A stretch of DNA of 64,000 bases, taken from positions 19,130-83,129 of IMG/VR virus record IMGVR_UViG_3300018421_000017. One strand, given 5' to 3'. The position numbers and the translations under genes are program-made. The DNA comes from a virus. Of the stretch, positions 1 to 8,116 are shown in pieces (within the stretch, counting starts at the first letter, position 1; each line of letters opens with the position of its first letter). The notes beneath the pieces are model-generated. The model saw only the letters and a list, made by a program, of their open reading frames with translations. It was not told the DNA's origin and searched no databases.

Positions 1-1
1 A

Positions 2-400
2 CAGGCAAGCAACGTCCAAGAAGAGGTGGATCCTGTAATAATACCTGACTTAAGTGACGCTGGCTATGGGACGAGAGCATCACAAGTAGTGAGAGAGCAC
101 CATGTCCAGAGCTTGAACCTTTATAACAGTTTACTGTCAGCGGGAGTTTGTAGAGAGCAGGCACGAGGGGTGCTTCCTCAAAACCTCTACACAGAGTATT
201 ACGGGACATGTTCATTACATAACGCTCTTCATTTTTGTCGTCTCCGATTGCACGAGGGCGCCCAGTGGGAAATTCAAAGAGTGGCTGAGGCCATGGTACA
301 AATAATGTCGACATTGTATCCTGTCGCTGTGTCTGCGTGGATTGACAACTTGGATGATAAAGACCTCCGAAAAAAAATGAAAAAAAATATTAGCCTGTAA
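2..400 (+). CDS. thyX: ThyX flavin-dependent thymidylate synthase, C-terminal part
   Basis: ThyX makes dTMP from dUMP using FAD and methylene-tetrahydrofolate. The reading frame is open to the left edge, so the N-terminal part with the RHR signature lies outside the window; 132 residues are visible. Recognisable ThyX blocks are EQARGVLPQNLYTEYY, LHNALHFCRLRL and GAQWEIQRVAEAM, the last being the conserved Q-x-E-I-R-like stretch. The CDS is followed by a strong terminator. A second enzyme of the unrelated ThyA fold is encoded at 12064-13086; because ThyX can supply dTMP, that one is free to do another reaction. Confidence 0.92.
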   Translation, partial: QASNVQEEVDPVIIPDLSDAGYGTRASQVVREHHVQSLNLYNSLLSAGVCREQARGVLPQNLYTEYYGTCSLHNALHFCRLRLHEGAQWEIQRVAEAMVQIMSTLYPVAVSAWIDNLDDKDLRKKMKKNISL

Positions 401-448
401 ATACACAATACTTGCTACTGGCTCTCTTGAGAATTACCTCCATAAACG

Positions 449-484
449 AAACCTGCACGATGTAAAAGTCATGCAGGTTTTTTT
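449..484 (+). terminator. Rho-independent terminator after thyX
   Basis: A 9-bp perfect stem (449-457 with 472-480, AAACCTGCA/TGCAGGTTT) with a 14-nt loop runs straight into a T tract. It separates the thyX unit from the virion genes that follow. Confidence 0.9.
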
Positions 485-487
485 GTT

Positions 488-494
488 ATATTTA
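488..494 (+). promoter_or_regulatory. Candidate late promoter motif ATATTTA
   Basis: ATATTTA lies directly after the terminator and 31 bp before the GTG at 526. The same heptamer precedes several other virion-gene groups at a similar distance. There is no good sigma70-like -35. This is inference from recurrence. Confidence 0.45.
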
Positions 495-525
495 AAAGTA
501 GGTCGTTAGTTCCGGAGGTTTCACA

Positions 526-744
526 GTGTCAGGTAATCTTGAAAAACTTAGGTCCTTGAGGCAGGAGATTTGTGCGAAAGAGCAAGAGAGAAAACACTTA
601 CTTGAGTGTAGGGTTGTTTTGATCGCAGAGCTCTCCAGTATTCATGAGCAAATGTTGCAAGATAAGTCCGTGTCTGTGCACTATCTAGATAAAATCACTG
701 AACTACTCACGTTGGTTAGTAACCCAATCGTGAAGGAGGGATAA
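526..744 (+). CDS. Small coiled-coil protein, function unknown
   Basis: 72 residues, GTG start preceded by GGAGG with good spacing. The protein is charged and helical (KLRSLRQEICAKEQERK), predicted coiled coil, without membrane segments. It is the first gene of a unit running into the fibre genes at 1.1-5.3 kb, so a virion or assembly role is likely. No family recognised. Confidence 0.75.
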   Translation: MSGNLEKLRSLRQEICAKEQERKHLLECRVVLIAELSSIHEQMLQDKSVSVHYLDKITELLTLVSNPIVKEG

Positions 745-745
745 G

Positions 746-1066
746 ATGTCGTCAGATAATGGGTGGGCAGAATACTCTAGGTTAGTATTGAAAGAGCTTG
801 AGACTTTAGCGACTGGTATCGAAGCGTTAAGAACTGAACTCCAAGACGTGAAACAAGAGTTAGCTAAGTTTCAGTCTCGAGAGGATAAAGTAGATGAACT
901 TCGCGCTTGGAAAGAGAAGATAGATGAGGTTGCGTCCCCGACGCAATTAAAAGAATTAACTAAGGAAGTCGAAGACCTCAAACTATTCAAGACTAAAGCG
1001 GTGACCGTGTTTGCTGTTGTGCAATTCGGCATGGCGCTTTGGGCTTGGGCTTCAAAGTTTATGTAG
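746..1066 (+). CDS. Coiled-coil protein with C-terminal membrane anchor
   Basis: 106 residues starting 1 nt after the previous stop, with GGAGG upstream. Residues about 15-80 form a long coiled coil (TELQDVKQELAKF) and the last 20 (VTVFAVVQFGMALWAWASK) are one hydrophobic segment. This layout resembles phage haemolysin XhlA-like and small membrane-tethered tail or lysis proteins. The exact role is unknown. Confidence 0.75.
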   Translation: MSSDNGWAEYSRLVLKELETLATGIEALRTELQDVKQELAKFQSREDKVDELRAWKEKIDEVASPTQLKELTKEVEDLKLFKTKAVTVFAVVQFGMALWAWASKFM

Positions 1067-1124
1067 ATTGAGTGAGCTTACGTTTACTGGATCTGAAACA
1101 ATTTAGCAAAATAGAGAGTGAAAA

Positions 1125-2126
1125 ATGGCTATTACAACCCAAATTAGGCTTAAGCAGCTCACTGGGTCGCTTCCTGTTTCTAGCAGATCGGCTCCGCTGT
1201 CGCCTCCAAGTCTTGCAGATGGGCAAGACATTTTAGATGAAATCGCTTCGTCGATTCGTCGCGTTCTAGATTATGACACCTCGGCATCATCTTTCTTTGA
1301 TGCTCCCGCTACGTTCCGTTCGATGGGAACTGAAGGTGTCTTTGTCGCTACTTCTGACCTGTATGTTACAGGGACGGCTTATACAACAGCAATTACAGGT
1401 TCGGGTGGTCTTGAGCTTGTCGCTTCTAACAACGGCGCTGTTATTATTGATGGAGACTCTGGTGCTACATTCACAGAAGACGGCACTGAAGTCTTGATAA
1501 TCGATGGAGCTGGAGACACTCGATTTGCATCAGCTGGCGGATCTGCTGACGATCCCGATGTCGAAGTCGACGGGTATTTAAGGCTAGATGGAGCGATGGC
1601 AACGTCGGGGTCAGTCTTCTTCCTCGGCACGTCAACACGTCACGACTTAGCAAAGACCACTACAGGAAATCTCGTGCTGTCTGGTGCCGGCGGCAGACTT
1701 TACTTTGTGGATTCTCACGTCACATCGTCAAACTGGTCTGACAAAGACGTCGGTGTACCTTTGGCTACTGCCGATTCTCAATGGACGTCGTTTAACAGTC
1801 TCGGCTACGACTCCTTGATTGGTGCTATTACGTCGTTAGGGTCTACAGCTTCTGGAGCTACTAAAGCGCTTCAAGCGTTGTCTTCTGACGTATCCGCTGA
1901 TTCTGCTACAGGACAACTTAGCGTAGATATTTCTGCTGTACCTGCTGCAGACAGAGATGCTCGAATAGATGTGTTCGTTAATGGTGTCTTACAAGTGTCA
2001 GGTTCTTCCGGTGAAGTCACGGCCGGTACAGCTGATTATAGGCTGTCTGGTGTAGACACTGCGATAGATGCCGTGTTCTCGTATGCACTTGTTACCGGTG
2101 ATCAGCTCACGCTTATCGTCAGGTAA
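1125..2126 (+). CDS. Virion structural protein, probably tail fibre or baseplate-associated
   Basis: 333 residues, rich in Gly, Ser, Thr and Asp with short repeating beta-strand patterns typical of trimeric phage fibres (for example GGLELVASNNGAVIIDGDS). The C-terminus (about 265-333) reads as a compact beta domain (IDVFVNGVLQVSGSSGEV). It lies just upstream of four adhesin-like genes and is closed by a terminator, consistent with its own late transcript. Family not identified; the structural call rests on composition and context. Confidence 0.7.
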   Translation: MAITTQIRLKQLTGSLPVSSRSAPLSPPSLADGQDILDEIASSIRRVLDYDTSASSFFDAPATFRSMGTEGVFVATSDLYVTGTAYTTAITGSGGLELVASNNGAVIIDGDSGATFTEDGTEVLIIDGAGDTRFASAGGSADDPDVEVDGYLRLDGAMATSGSVFFLGTSTRHDLAKTTTGNLVLSGAGGRLYFVDSHVTSSNWSDKDVGVPLATADSQWTSFNSLGYDSLIGAITSLGSTASGATKALQALSSDVSADSATGQLSVDISAVPAADRDARIDVFVNGVLQVSGSSGEVTAGTADYRLSGVDTAIDAVFSYALVTGDQLTLIVR

Positions 2127-2135
2127 GGGTTTGGA

Positions 2136-2169
2136 GGCACGCACCGTGTGATGCGGTGCGTGCCTTTCT
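2136..2169 (+). terminator. Strong hairpin terminator after fibre gene
   Basis: An 11-bp perfect GC-rich stem (2136-2146 with 2154-2164), 7-nt loop, then TTTCT. The T tail is short, so it may act partly as an mRNA 3' stabiliser. Confidence 0.8.
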
Positions 2170-2204
2170 AGCATACAATACGTAATATATAAAGGAACAT
2201 AATC

Positions 2205-2990
2205 ATGGCAATAGTAATTAGAGCAAGCGGAACTTCACTGGAAGTCCCCAGTTCACCAACGTCAGACTTTACTACCGGTCTGTCTGCTAGATACCTATTC
2301 ACGTCAGACGCATCAGACTCGTTAGGGAACTATGATACAATGACAGCCGAATCTGCTGTAACTTATGATAGTAGTAACGGCGTTTACTTTGAGAAAATTG
2401 GAAACACAAGTAGGATAAGTCTTGGTGCTGACAGCACATCAACGTCGGCATCTAAGTTACTGAATGATATCGGTACCAACGACGGCACAATATCATTCTG
2501 GCTAAATCCTGACACGAATCAGATAGATGATTCGGGCAATGATGCTTCGTTCATCCTTGGCTCTTACGCTGGTTCGACTATAGGCACCCGAGGTCCCCAG
2601 TTTGGGTACTTCGACGATCAACCGACCGTCAATGGTGACAAGGGCGGGTGGCATTTCTTTAGCCGAGTTGGGACCGGTTCATCCTTTGAAGGTGTTCTTT
2701 GGGAAGGAGATTCCGGGACTACTTGGGTACATATAGTATTCACTTACGATAGTGCAACCGACACAGCCAAGCTTTACAAAGATGGAAGCCTAGCAGATAC
2801 GCAAACGTTTGCTAACGGTTTTCCTCAAGATCGCCGAGAGTGGATAATGAACGGTTCAGCCCAAAGCCCAACCGCTTCAACACTACAGTGGGAGGGATAC
2901 TTTAAAGACCTCAGCATTTGGGACGGTCGCATCTTAACAGCAGACGAGATCAGTGATCTTTACGACAACGGTCACGGCGGCAGCTACTAG
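2205..2990 (+). CDS. LamG/concanavalin-like adhesin protein, copy 1
   Basis: 261 residues. After a short N-terminus (MAIVIRASGTS) comes one jelly-roll domain of the laminin-G-3/concanavalin type: ARYLFTSDASDSLGNYD, NDGTISFWLNPDT, HIVFTYDSATDTAKLYKDGS and the closing FKDLSIWDGRILTADEI. Such domains bind glycans, and in phages they sit on fibres or decorate the capsid. It is the first of four tandem paralogs (2205-5272). Start chosen at the ATG with AAAGGA upstream. Confidence 0.8.
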   Translation: MAIVIRASGTSLEVPSSPTSDFTTGLSARYLFTSDASDSLGNYDTMTAESAVTYDSSNGVYFEKIGNTSRISLGADSTSTSASKLLNDIGTNDGTISFWLNPDTNQIDDSGNDASFILGSYAGSTIGTRGPQFGYFDDQPTVNGDKGGWHFFSRVGTGSSFEGVLWEGDSGTTWVHIVFTYDSATDTAKLYKDGSLADTQTFANGFPQDRREWIMNGSAQSPTASTLQWEGYFKDLSIWDGRILTADEISDLYDNGHGGSY

Positions 2991-2999
2991 GGAGGAATT

Positions 3000-3740
3000 A
3001 TGCCGATAATATTTAAGGTAAGTCGCTCCATAGACTTTACAACAGATCTCGTGGCTAGGTATCTTTTTACGTCAGACACATCAGATTCGCTTGGAAATTA
3101 TTCAGATGTATACGCTGGTTCTGGTGTTACCTTTGATTCATCTGGGGCACGTATGCAGACCACCTCGAACCATAAGATCAAATTTGGCGCTGATGGTTTA
3201 TCGAATCTATCGACAACATTGAATGATCTAAACGGTGTTGGGGGGACGATATCATTCTGGGTTAAGATGAACACAGGGTACACCGCTGGTGGGACTGCTG
3301 ATAATCGTTATATCTTTGGTTCTTACAGAGGCGGGTCAGCCAACCAGCGTGGGGTCCATTTTGGGTACTTTGACCAAAACAGCGTTCTCGCTAGCGGCGC
3401 AGGCGGATGGCATTTCTTCAATAGCGCCAGTCCAGCCTCGGCCGGATATGAGGGTATCGTCGCGACTGGTGACTCTGGTACTTCTGAGGTGCATATAGTC
3501 GTTACTATAGACAACGGTGACTTCCGCATGTACAAAGACGGCTCGCTGGTAGGTACCGAGACTGCAAGTTACTGGCCTGAATATTCTCTTGAGTGGGAGG
3601 TAAATGGCTCTGCTGGAAGCTACCTTACCTCGCGTATGTTCGATGGGTGGTTCAAGGACTTGTGCGTGTGGGATGGAAGAGTGTTGTCAGCAGCAGAGGT
3701 AGCGGCGTTGTACAGCAATGGATCTGCTGGAAGCTTTTAG
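3000..3740 (+). CDS. LamG-like adhesin protein, copy 2
   Basis: 246 residues, starting 9 nt after copy 1 with GGAGG upstream. It is the closest relative of copy 1: ARYLFTSDTSDSLGNY, GGTISFWVKMNTGY, GWHFF and FKDLCVWDGRVLSAAEV are shared in order. The N-terminus MPIIFKVSRSID is shared instead with copy 3, which points to module swapping at the N-terminal attachment segment. Confidence 0.8.
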   Translation: MPIIFKVSRSIDFTTDLVARYLFTSDTSDSLGNYSDVYAGSGVTFDSSGARMQTTSNHKIKFGADGLSNLSTTLNDLNGVGGTISFWVKMNTGYTAGGTADNRYIFGSYRGGSANQRGVHFGYFDQNSVLASGAGGWHFFNSASPASAGYEGIVATGDSGTSEVHIVVTIDNGDFRMYKDGSLVGTETASYWPEYSLEWEVNGSAGSYLTSRMFDGWFKDLCVWDGRVLSAAEVAALYSNGSAGSF

Positions 3741-3748
3741 GGGGAAAC

Positions 3749-4543
3749 ATGCCAATCATATTTAAGATAGATAATATAATCGACAACTTGGTATCTGCGA
3801 TAAATTCTCGCTGGAAGCTAGAGACAAATGCTGATGACTCTGTAGGTTCCAACGACGGCACTGTTGTTTCTGCGACTGGTGCTGGTACAGACGTTTCATT
3901 TGGTACCGCTGGGGATACTTCTGCTGCAATCTTTGCGGGAGGACAAGCCAACCAGCACGTCAATGGAAAAATATCTCTTCCAACAGCAGCAACAGATGAC
4001 TTTAACTTTGAATATGGTTCTGGGACGATATCTTTTTGGGTAAGACCTGCAAACATTTCAACGTTTTACATGTTGTCAGATTACGCACCTTCATCTGAAC
4101 CGGATGGGTTTGCGTTCTGGCAAGCAATGGACTACTACAGTTATAAGTACGATGAAGAGGGACCGGCCACCCGGCTTCTCTTGATAAGTTCTCCCTCATC
4201 GGACAGCTTAGCAGGATCGGTCTTAGCGGCTTCAAACACTCGGGTTTCCGCTAACAACTGGTCTCACATATGTTACGTAAAGAACCATAACGTGAGTACA
4301 TTGTACATAAACGGTGAGCCGGTAGAGCAGAAAGTATGGAATGACAACAGGCCGTTTGTCAGCAGCGCTTCTTCGCTGGTACCGGGATCAACTAGAAATG
4401 TTGGCATCGGTTCTCAGACGGGAACAGTTGGGCAAAGGTATCCGGGAGCTATAAAAGATGTCATTGTTGCCAAGGGTTACGCTGCGAGCTCTCTTCAAGT
4501 CAAGCAGCTTTATTTAGCTGGTAACGAAGCACCTGATCTATAG
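3749..4543 (+). CDS. LamG-like adhesin protein, copy 3
   Basis: 264 residues from the ATG at 3749, which follows AGGGGGAA and aligns its N-terminus MPIIFKIDN with copy 2; the frame is open further upstream but that part overlaps copy 2. The jelly-roll strands are recognisable (SRWKLETNADDSVGSND, GSGTISFWVRPAN, NWSHICYVKN, GAIKDVIVAKGY) but diverged from the other copies, so the tandem array is not a recent duplication throughout. Confidence 0.77.
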   Translation: MPIIFKIDNIIDNLVSAINSRWKLETNADDSVGSNDGTVVSATGAGTDVSFGTAGDTSAAIFAGGQANQHVNGKISLPTAATDDFNFEYGSGTISFWVRPANISTFYMLSDYAPSSEPDGFAFWQAMDYYSYKYDEEGPATRLLLISSPSSDSLAGSVLAASNTRVSANNWSHICYVKNHNVSTLYINGEPVEQKVWNDNRPFVSSASSLVPGSTRNVGIGSQTGTVGQRYPGAIKDVIVAKGYAASSLQVKQLYLAGNEAPDL

Positions 4544-4552
4544 GAGAGAACT

Positions 4553-5272
4553 ATGATTATTGTTAGAGCAAGCGGAACCTCATCGGAATCCCCTAATTTT
4601 ACTACCGATCTGTCTGTGAGATACCTTCTAACTTCGAACTACGATGATTCCGTCACTTCTGATTCTGCAACTGCAGTCAGCTCGCCAGACGGAGTTAATT
4701 CTGAAGGCTTTTCGTCGAGTCAGGGGTATCTTCAGATGCCGAGCTCATTCGCATCCGCGATGTTTTGGGACACTGGAGACGGTACTCTGTCTTGGTGGAA
4801 CACTTTTGATGAAGTACCCCCTACAAACAACGTCTACGCTTTTACAGATCGTGAAGGTGGAAACTCCAACGATACAGGGGCTATAAGCATTTATCTCGGC
4901 GGAGATTACCTCCGGTTTTATAGGAACTACGAAAATTCACAAGGTAATTACGGTCCATCCATGACAAGAGCTGAGTCAGGGCTAGATTATACCTCGCCTT
5001 TTCAGCAGAACCATATCGTCTTAGTTAAGGACACGACATCATCGACTATGAAGGTCTACGTGGACGGTGCCGAAGTCGATTCTGTGGCCTGGGGCTCAAC
5101 CGATCAGTGGGTGATCAGCGCATCCAGGACATGGTACATAGGAAACTATAATACGGGTACTTATTATGATTGGCCTGGTAGAATCGCGGATGTAGCTGTG
5201 TGGAAAGGACGTGCACTTAGCGCTAGCGAGGTAACCGCACTCTACAATAAAGGCCAGGGCGGAAGCTACTAG
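4553..5272 (+). CDS. LamG-like adhesin protein, copy 4
   Basis: 239 residues. The N-terminus MIIVRASGTSSESPN matches copy 1 while the core is its own version (VRYLLTSNYDDSV, GTLSWWNTFDE, GRIADVAVWKGRALSASEV). It ends GQGGSY, like copy 1 (GHGGSY). It closes the fibre region and is followed by an early-type promoter for the repair genes. Confidence 0.78.
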   Translation: MIIVRASGTSSESPNFTTDLSVRYLLTSNYDDSVTSDSATAVSSPDGVNSEGFSSSQGYLQMPSSFASAMFWDTGDGTLSWWNTFDEVPPTNNVYAFTDREGGNSNDTGAISIYLGGDYLRFYRNYENSQGNYGPSMTRAESGLDYTSPFQQNHIVLVKDTTSSTMKVYVDGAEVDSVAWGSTDQWVISASRTWYIGNYNTGTYYDWPGRIADVAVWKGRALSASEVTALYNKGQGGSY

Positions 5273-5278
5273 TCTACA

Positions 5279-5305
5279 TGTAAATCCGGTACCAGTCCAT
5301 ATAAT
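5279..5305 (+). promoter_or_regulatory. Promoter TGTAAA-N15-TATAAT
   Basis: -35 at 5279-5284 and -10 at 5300-5305. The predicted start point (about 5312) coincides with the ATG at 5311, so the first mRNA would be leaderless. Confidence 0.65.
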
Positions 5306-5310
5306 ACATC

Positions 5311-5733
5311 ATGAGCTGGATACCACCGAAATCTCCTTTTGATTTACTTCAAGAAAGGTATTGGCCAGACGATTGGAAAATTCTGATCGTCTGTCTTTTA
5401 TTGAACCAAACAAGCCGTAAACAAGTTGAGCCAATGATCGAGTCATTCTTCGAGAAGTGGCCTGATCCAGAGTCAGCTTCCAATGCTGATGAAGATGAGA
5501 TGCGTGATCTTGTCCGTCCTCTTGGCATGTTCAACCGCCGGGTGAAATCCATCAAAAAGATGTCTCAACAGTTCATGTCTGGTTTCGATAACGCAATCGA
5601 GCTTTATGGTTGTGGAAAGTATGCCGATGACACCTACCGAATCTTTATGAAGGGTGAGTGGAGAGATGTTGAGCCAAATGATCATGCTCTGAACGATTAT
5701 CACGGATATTTACGGGAGGTGTATTCTGCCTGA
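5311..5733 (+). CDS. MBD4-like HhH-GPD DNA glycosylase
   Basis: 140 residues, the size of an isolated MBD4 glycosylase domain. Matching blocks: WKILIVCLLLNQTSRKQ, DLVRPLGMFNRRVKSI, the helix-hairpin-helix ELYGCGKYADDTYRIF (about 97-112) and the catalytic-Asp block VEPNDHALNDYH with Asp124. MBD4 enzymes remove T, U or 5-hydroxymethyl-U opposite G, that is, deamination products of modified cytosines. It overlaps the Fpg/Nei gene and shares its promoter. The substrate here is inferred; a modified-cytosine genome would explain why the phage carries it. Confidence 0.85.
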   Translation: MSWIPPKSPFDLLQERYWPDDWKILIVCLLLNQTSRKQVEPMIESFFEKWPDPESASNADEDEMRDLVRPLGMFNRRVKSIKKMSQQFMSGFDNAIELYGCGKYADDTYRIFMKGEWRDVEPNDHALNDYHGYLREVYSA

Positions 5734-6538
5734 AGGTCCTGAGGTAAAGAAGACCACAGACGGATTGAGAGAGTTCTTCTTAAATGAGGAGATAACTGCT
5801 CTAGATTTCGGATCTGGAAGGTACGCCAAGAAAGAACCCATCGGCTACTCATCTTTTTGCGAAGAACTTCCAAAGCTGGTGACAGCAGTTGGATGCAAGG
5901 GAAAGTTCATCTATTTTGTGTTTGCAGACGGCAGCAGCATGTGGAACACTTTAGGCATGACAGGATGGTGGTCAGAGACAGCAGGCTATCATCCTCGCGC
6001 TGCGTTGTATGTCAATGATGATAAACATATGGTGTATAACGATATGAGGAATTTTGGGACCTTCAAGTTTGTCAGCACATACGATGAGCTAAAGAAGAAA
6101 CTTAACTCCTTAGGCCCAGACTTGCTCTCTGAAGATGTTTCGTTAGATGTATTTAAGAAAAGCCTTACGAAAGGAAAGAGGGCTGAGAAACCCATCTCGC
6201 AACTCTTGATGGATCAATCTGTCGTGTCAGGAATTGGAAACTACCTCAAGGCAGAGATCTTGTACAGCTGCAAGATGTCTCCTCATCGGCTGTGTCAAGA
6301 TATCTCTGATGGCGAGTTCGAGTCGCTGCTTTACGCTTCAAGAAGTATTATGAAGTTATCGTATAGCACTGGTGGTGCGACCATCCGAAATTATAAAAGC
6401 ACGACTGGTAAAAATGGCATGTACACTAGAAGGTTCGCTGTCTATAATCAAAAGAGTGATCCTCTTGGAAACGCTGTAGTCAGAGAAACGACGGCTGATA
6501 AAAGGACCACACACTGGGTTCCAAGTATTCAGAAATAA
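5726..6538 (+). CDS. Fpg/Nei-family DNA glycosylase, CTG start, zincless finger
   Basis: 270 residues. These bifunctional glycosylases use the N-terminal Pro (residue 2) and Glu3. The only start that gives the required PEGPEV N-terminus is the CTG at 5726, preceded by GGGAGGTG at ideal spacing; the first usual start in frame would delete the active site. Further family features: GKFIYF beta-hairpin Lys, the helix-two-turn-helix block QSVVSGIGNYLKAEIL, and a C-terminal hairpin where the usual four zinc Cys are absent (FAVYNQKSDPLGN...RTTHWVPSIQK), i.e. a NEIL1-like zincless finger. It overlaps the MBD4-like gene by 8 nt. Confidence 0.88.
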   Translation: MPEGPEVKKTTDGLREFFLNEEITALDFGSGRYAKKEPIGYSSFCEELPKLVTAVGCKGKFIYFVFADGSSMWNTLGMTGWWSETAGYHPRAALYVNDDKHMVYNDMRNFGTFKFVSTYDELKKKLNSLGPDLLSEDVSLDVFKKSLTKGKRAEKPISQLLMDQSVVSGIGNYLKAEILYSCKMSPHRLCQDISDGEFESLLYASRSIMKLSYSTGGATIRNYKSTTGKNGMYTRRFAVYNQKSDPLGNAVVRETTADKRTTHWVPSIQK

Positions 6539-6547
6539 GGAGTTAAA

Positions 6548-6778
6548 ATGGAAAACTTAAATCTAACTGATAATGCGATTTCCCATATCGCCAAGCTCGT
6601 ACAGGTCGCGATTTTGACAGGTACTGATATCGTCGACAACTTACGAATGGCTCAGTTTGTAACTGTGAATGGCCAGATTGAAGTGTCACCCGACTACCAA
6701 GAGACTTTTGACGCCAATATTCAGAAGATGCTTTCAGAAGCCACTCAGCTCGCTGCGGATGGTGAAGCACAGGAGTAA
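6548..6778 (+). CDS. Small acidic phage protein, unknown
   Basis: 76 residues, ATG with AAGGAG upstream. Soluble, mixed helical (ISHIAKLVQVAILTGTDIVD), no membrane segment or known motif. It lies between the glycosylase and dUTPase genes in an operon-like run. No family recognised. Confidence 0.7.
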   Translation: MENLNLTDNAISHIAKLVQVAILTGTDIVDNLRMAQFVTVNGQIEVSPDYQETFDANIQKMLSEATQLAADGEAQE

Positions 6779-6780
6779 AG

Positions 6781-7146
6781 ATGCAAGATAGGCTAGAGCA
6801 GATTTTTGAACTCCGCCAGGAGTTTATGTCTAAGATTAATCAAAAGATACCGGGAGCTTACCCTGAATGGCCCATTGATCTTTCTTCAAAGGCAGATCAG
6901 AAAGCTGTTCGAGAATTTGCGTTCCGAGGTATGGAAGAGCTCTTTGAGGCTCTGTTACATCTCAAGAACTGGAAAGACCATAGAGCTGGGTCTGGTGACT
7001 TTGATCGAGACGAGTTTGTTGAAGAGATGATTGATGCCTATAAATACTTTACTGCAATTTTGATTCTCATGGGTGTAGATAGCCAGGAGTTTTTCGAGTG
7101 CTACGTTAATAAGCACAATAAGATTTGCGATAGGCTAAATCAATGA
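6781..7146 (+). CDS. All-alpha dUTPase / MazG-like NTP pyrophosphohydrolase
   Basis: 121 residues. The all-alpha NTP pyrophosphatase metal-binding pattern is present: FRGMEELFEALLHLKNW (ExxE-like) followed by EEMIDAYKYFTAILILMG (E-x-x-D), then ECYVNKHNKICDRLN typical of dimeric dUTPases. It would hydrolyse dUTP to dUMP, keeping U out of DNA and feeding ThyX. It starts 2 nt after the preceding gene. Confidence 0.8.
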   Translation: MQDRLEQIFELRQEFMSKINQKIPGAYPEWPIDLSSKADQKAVREFAFRGMEELFEALLHLKNWKDHRAGSGDFDRDEFVEEMIDAYKYFTAILILMGVDSQEFFECYVNKHNKICDRLNQ

Positions 7147-7167
7147 ACGAACTTCATACTTAACTGT

Positions 7168-7938
7168 ATGAAGGCACCTCAAAGAATCCTAAAGAGAAAG
7201 ATTAAAATCTTAAGTTCAGAGCTTAAGATGCTACAATCTTACAAAACTGATATCGCGTTGTTGAACGATGACTACAAGTCTGAGTTCCTTCGCGATATGC
7301 TGTATATAGAGGATAAGTTATCTTCGACACCAGAAGACGATTCGAAACCAGATGAGAATCAGGATTCAAAAGACATCGTAGACACGCTGAGATTAGATCC
7401 CTCAAAATCGAACCAGCGCTGGAAAAAAACGGAAGACGGGTGGAAACTCGAAGATGATGAAGAAGACAGCAGAGAATCTCCAGAAGATTCTTCGATAGAC
7501 GAAAAACCAGATATTCCAGCCTGGGCGAAAAAGTTATATAAAAAGATCGCATTAGCAGCCCATCCAGACAGGACATTACAGGAAGAAGAGGCGAAGAGAA
7601 AAAGATTGAATAAGTTGTTTGCTGACGCAGCTCAAGCCATAACTGATGGTGAATTTAAGAGCCTGCTCGGGTATGCGCTAGAGCTGGACATAGAGGTAGA
7701 CGAAGATCCAACCAGCATCCCGCTGCTTCAAGCCAGAGTTGATACTCTGAAACAAGAAATATCTCAAATCCAAGGTTCTCTAGAGTGGTTGTGGGGCGAG
7801 CATCTTGGGGCTCATGATATCCGAGCGAAGATAGCAATGGGGTATTTCTCTAAGAAGAACCTGCTTTTGAAAAATGAAGACCTGCTTGTTACAATAAAAG
7901 AAATGGAGCAAGCTAATGAAGCCCGGGGATCTAGTTAA
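7168..7938 (+). CDS. J-domain (DnaJ-like) protein
   Basis: 256 residues. N-terminal helices, an acidic low-complexity linker (about 50-115), then a J domain at about 116-160: KKLYKKIALAAHPDRTLQ with the invariant His-Pro-Asp at 132-134. C-terminal coiled coil about 190-250. J proteins stimulate Hsp70 ATPase, so this is probably a DnaK recruiter for phage assembly or replication, as with lambda P; the target is unknown. The phage also encodes a GroEL at 33007-34584. Confidence 0.82.
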   Translation: MKAPQRILKRKIKILSSELKMLQSYKTDIALLNDDYKSEFLRDMLYIEDKLSSTPEDDSKPDENQDSKDIVDTLRLDPSKSNQRWKKTEDGWKLEDDEEDSRESPEDSSIDEKPDIPAWAKKLYKKIALAAHPDRTLQEEEAKRKRLNKLFADAAQAITDGEFKSLLGYALELDIEVDEDPTSIPLLQARVDTLKQEISQIQGSLEWLWGEHLGAHDIRAKIAMGYFSKKNLLLKNEDLLVTIKEMEQANEARGSS

Positions 7939-8116
7939 TTTTACGTCACCTGTTCATTTTTTCGACGATTTAGGCGAGAATTACTGGGTTACGGGTATTG
8001 CTTTAGTGTTAGATGCTAACGAATACGACGTAACATGTTTGTCGTCTGGTATTATCCTATATTCATCGTGGCAAGAGATAGGTCAAGAGCATGAGAGTAT
8101 GAAGTATGTCACCTGA
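7916..8116 (+). CDS. Small SH3/KOW-like protein
   Basis: 66 residues, overlapping the J-domain gene by 23 nt. The pattern MKPGDLVNF...WVTGIALVLDANEYDVTCLSSG...YSSWQEI is a small beta-barrel repeated in several short proteins of this phage (37573, 38332, 59679, 60040, 61129). Function unknown; probably a nucleic-acid or host-protein binder. Confidence 0.72.
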   Translation: MKPGDLVNFTSPVHFFDDLGENYWVTGIALVLDANEYDVTCLSSGIILYSSWQEIGQEHESMKYVT

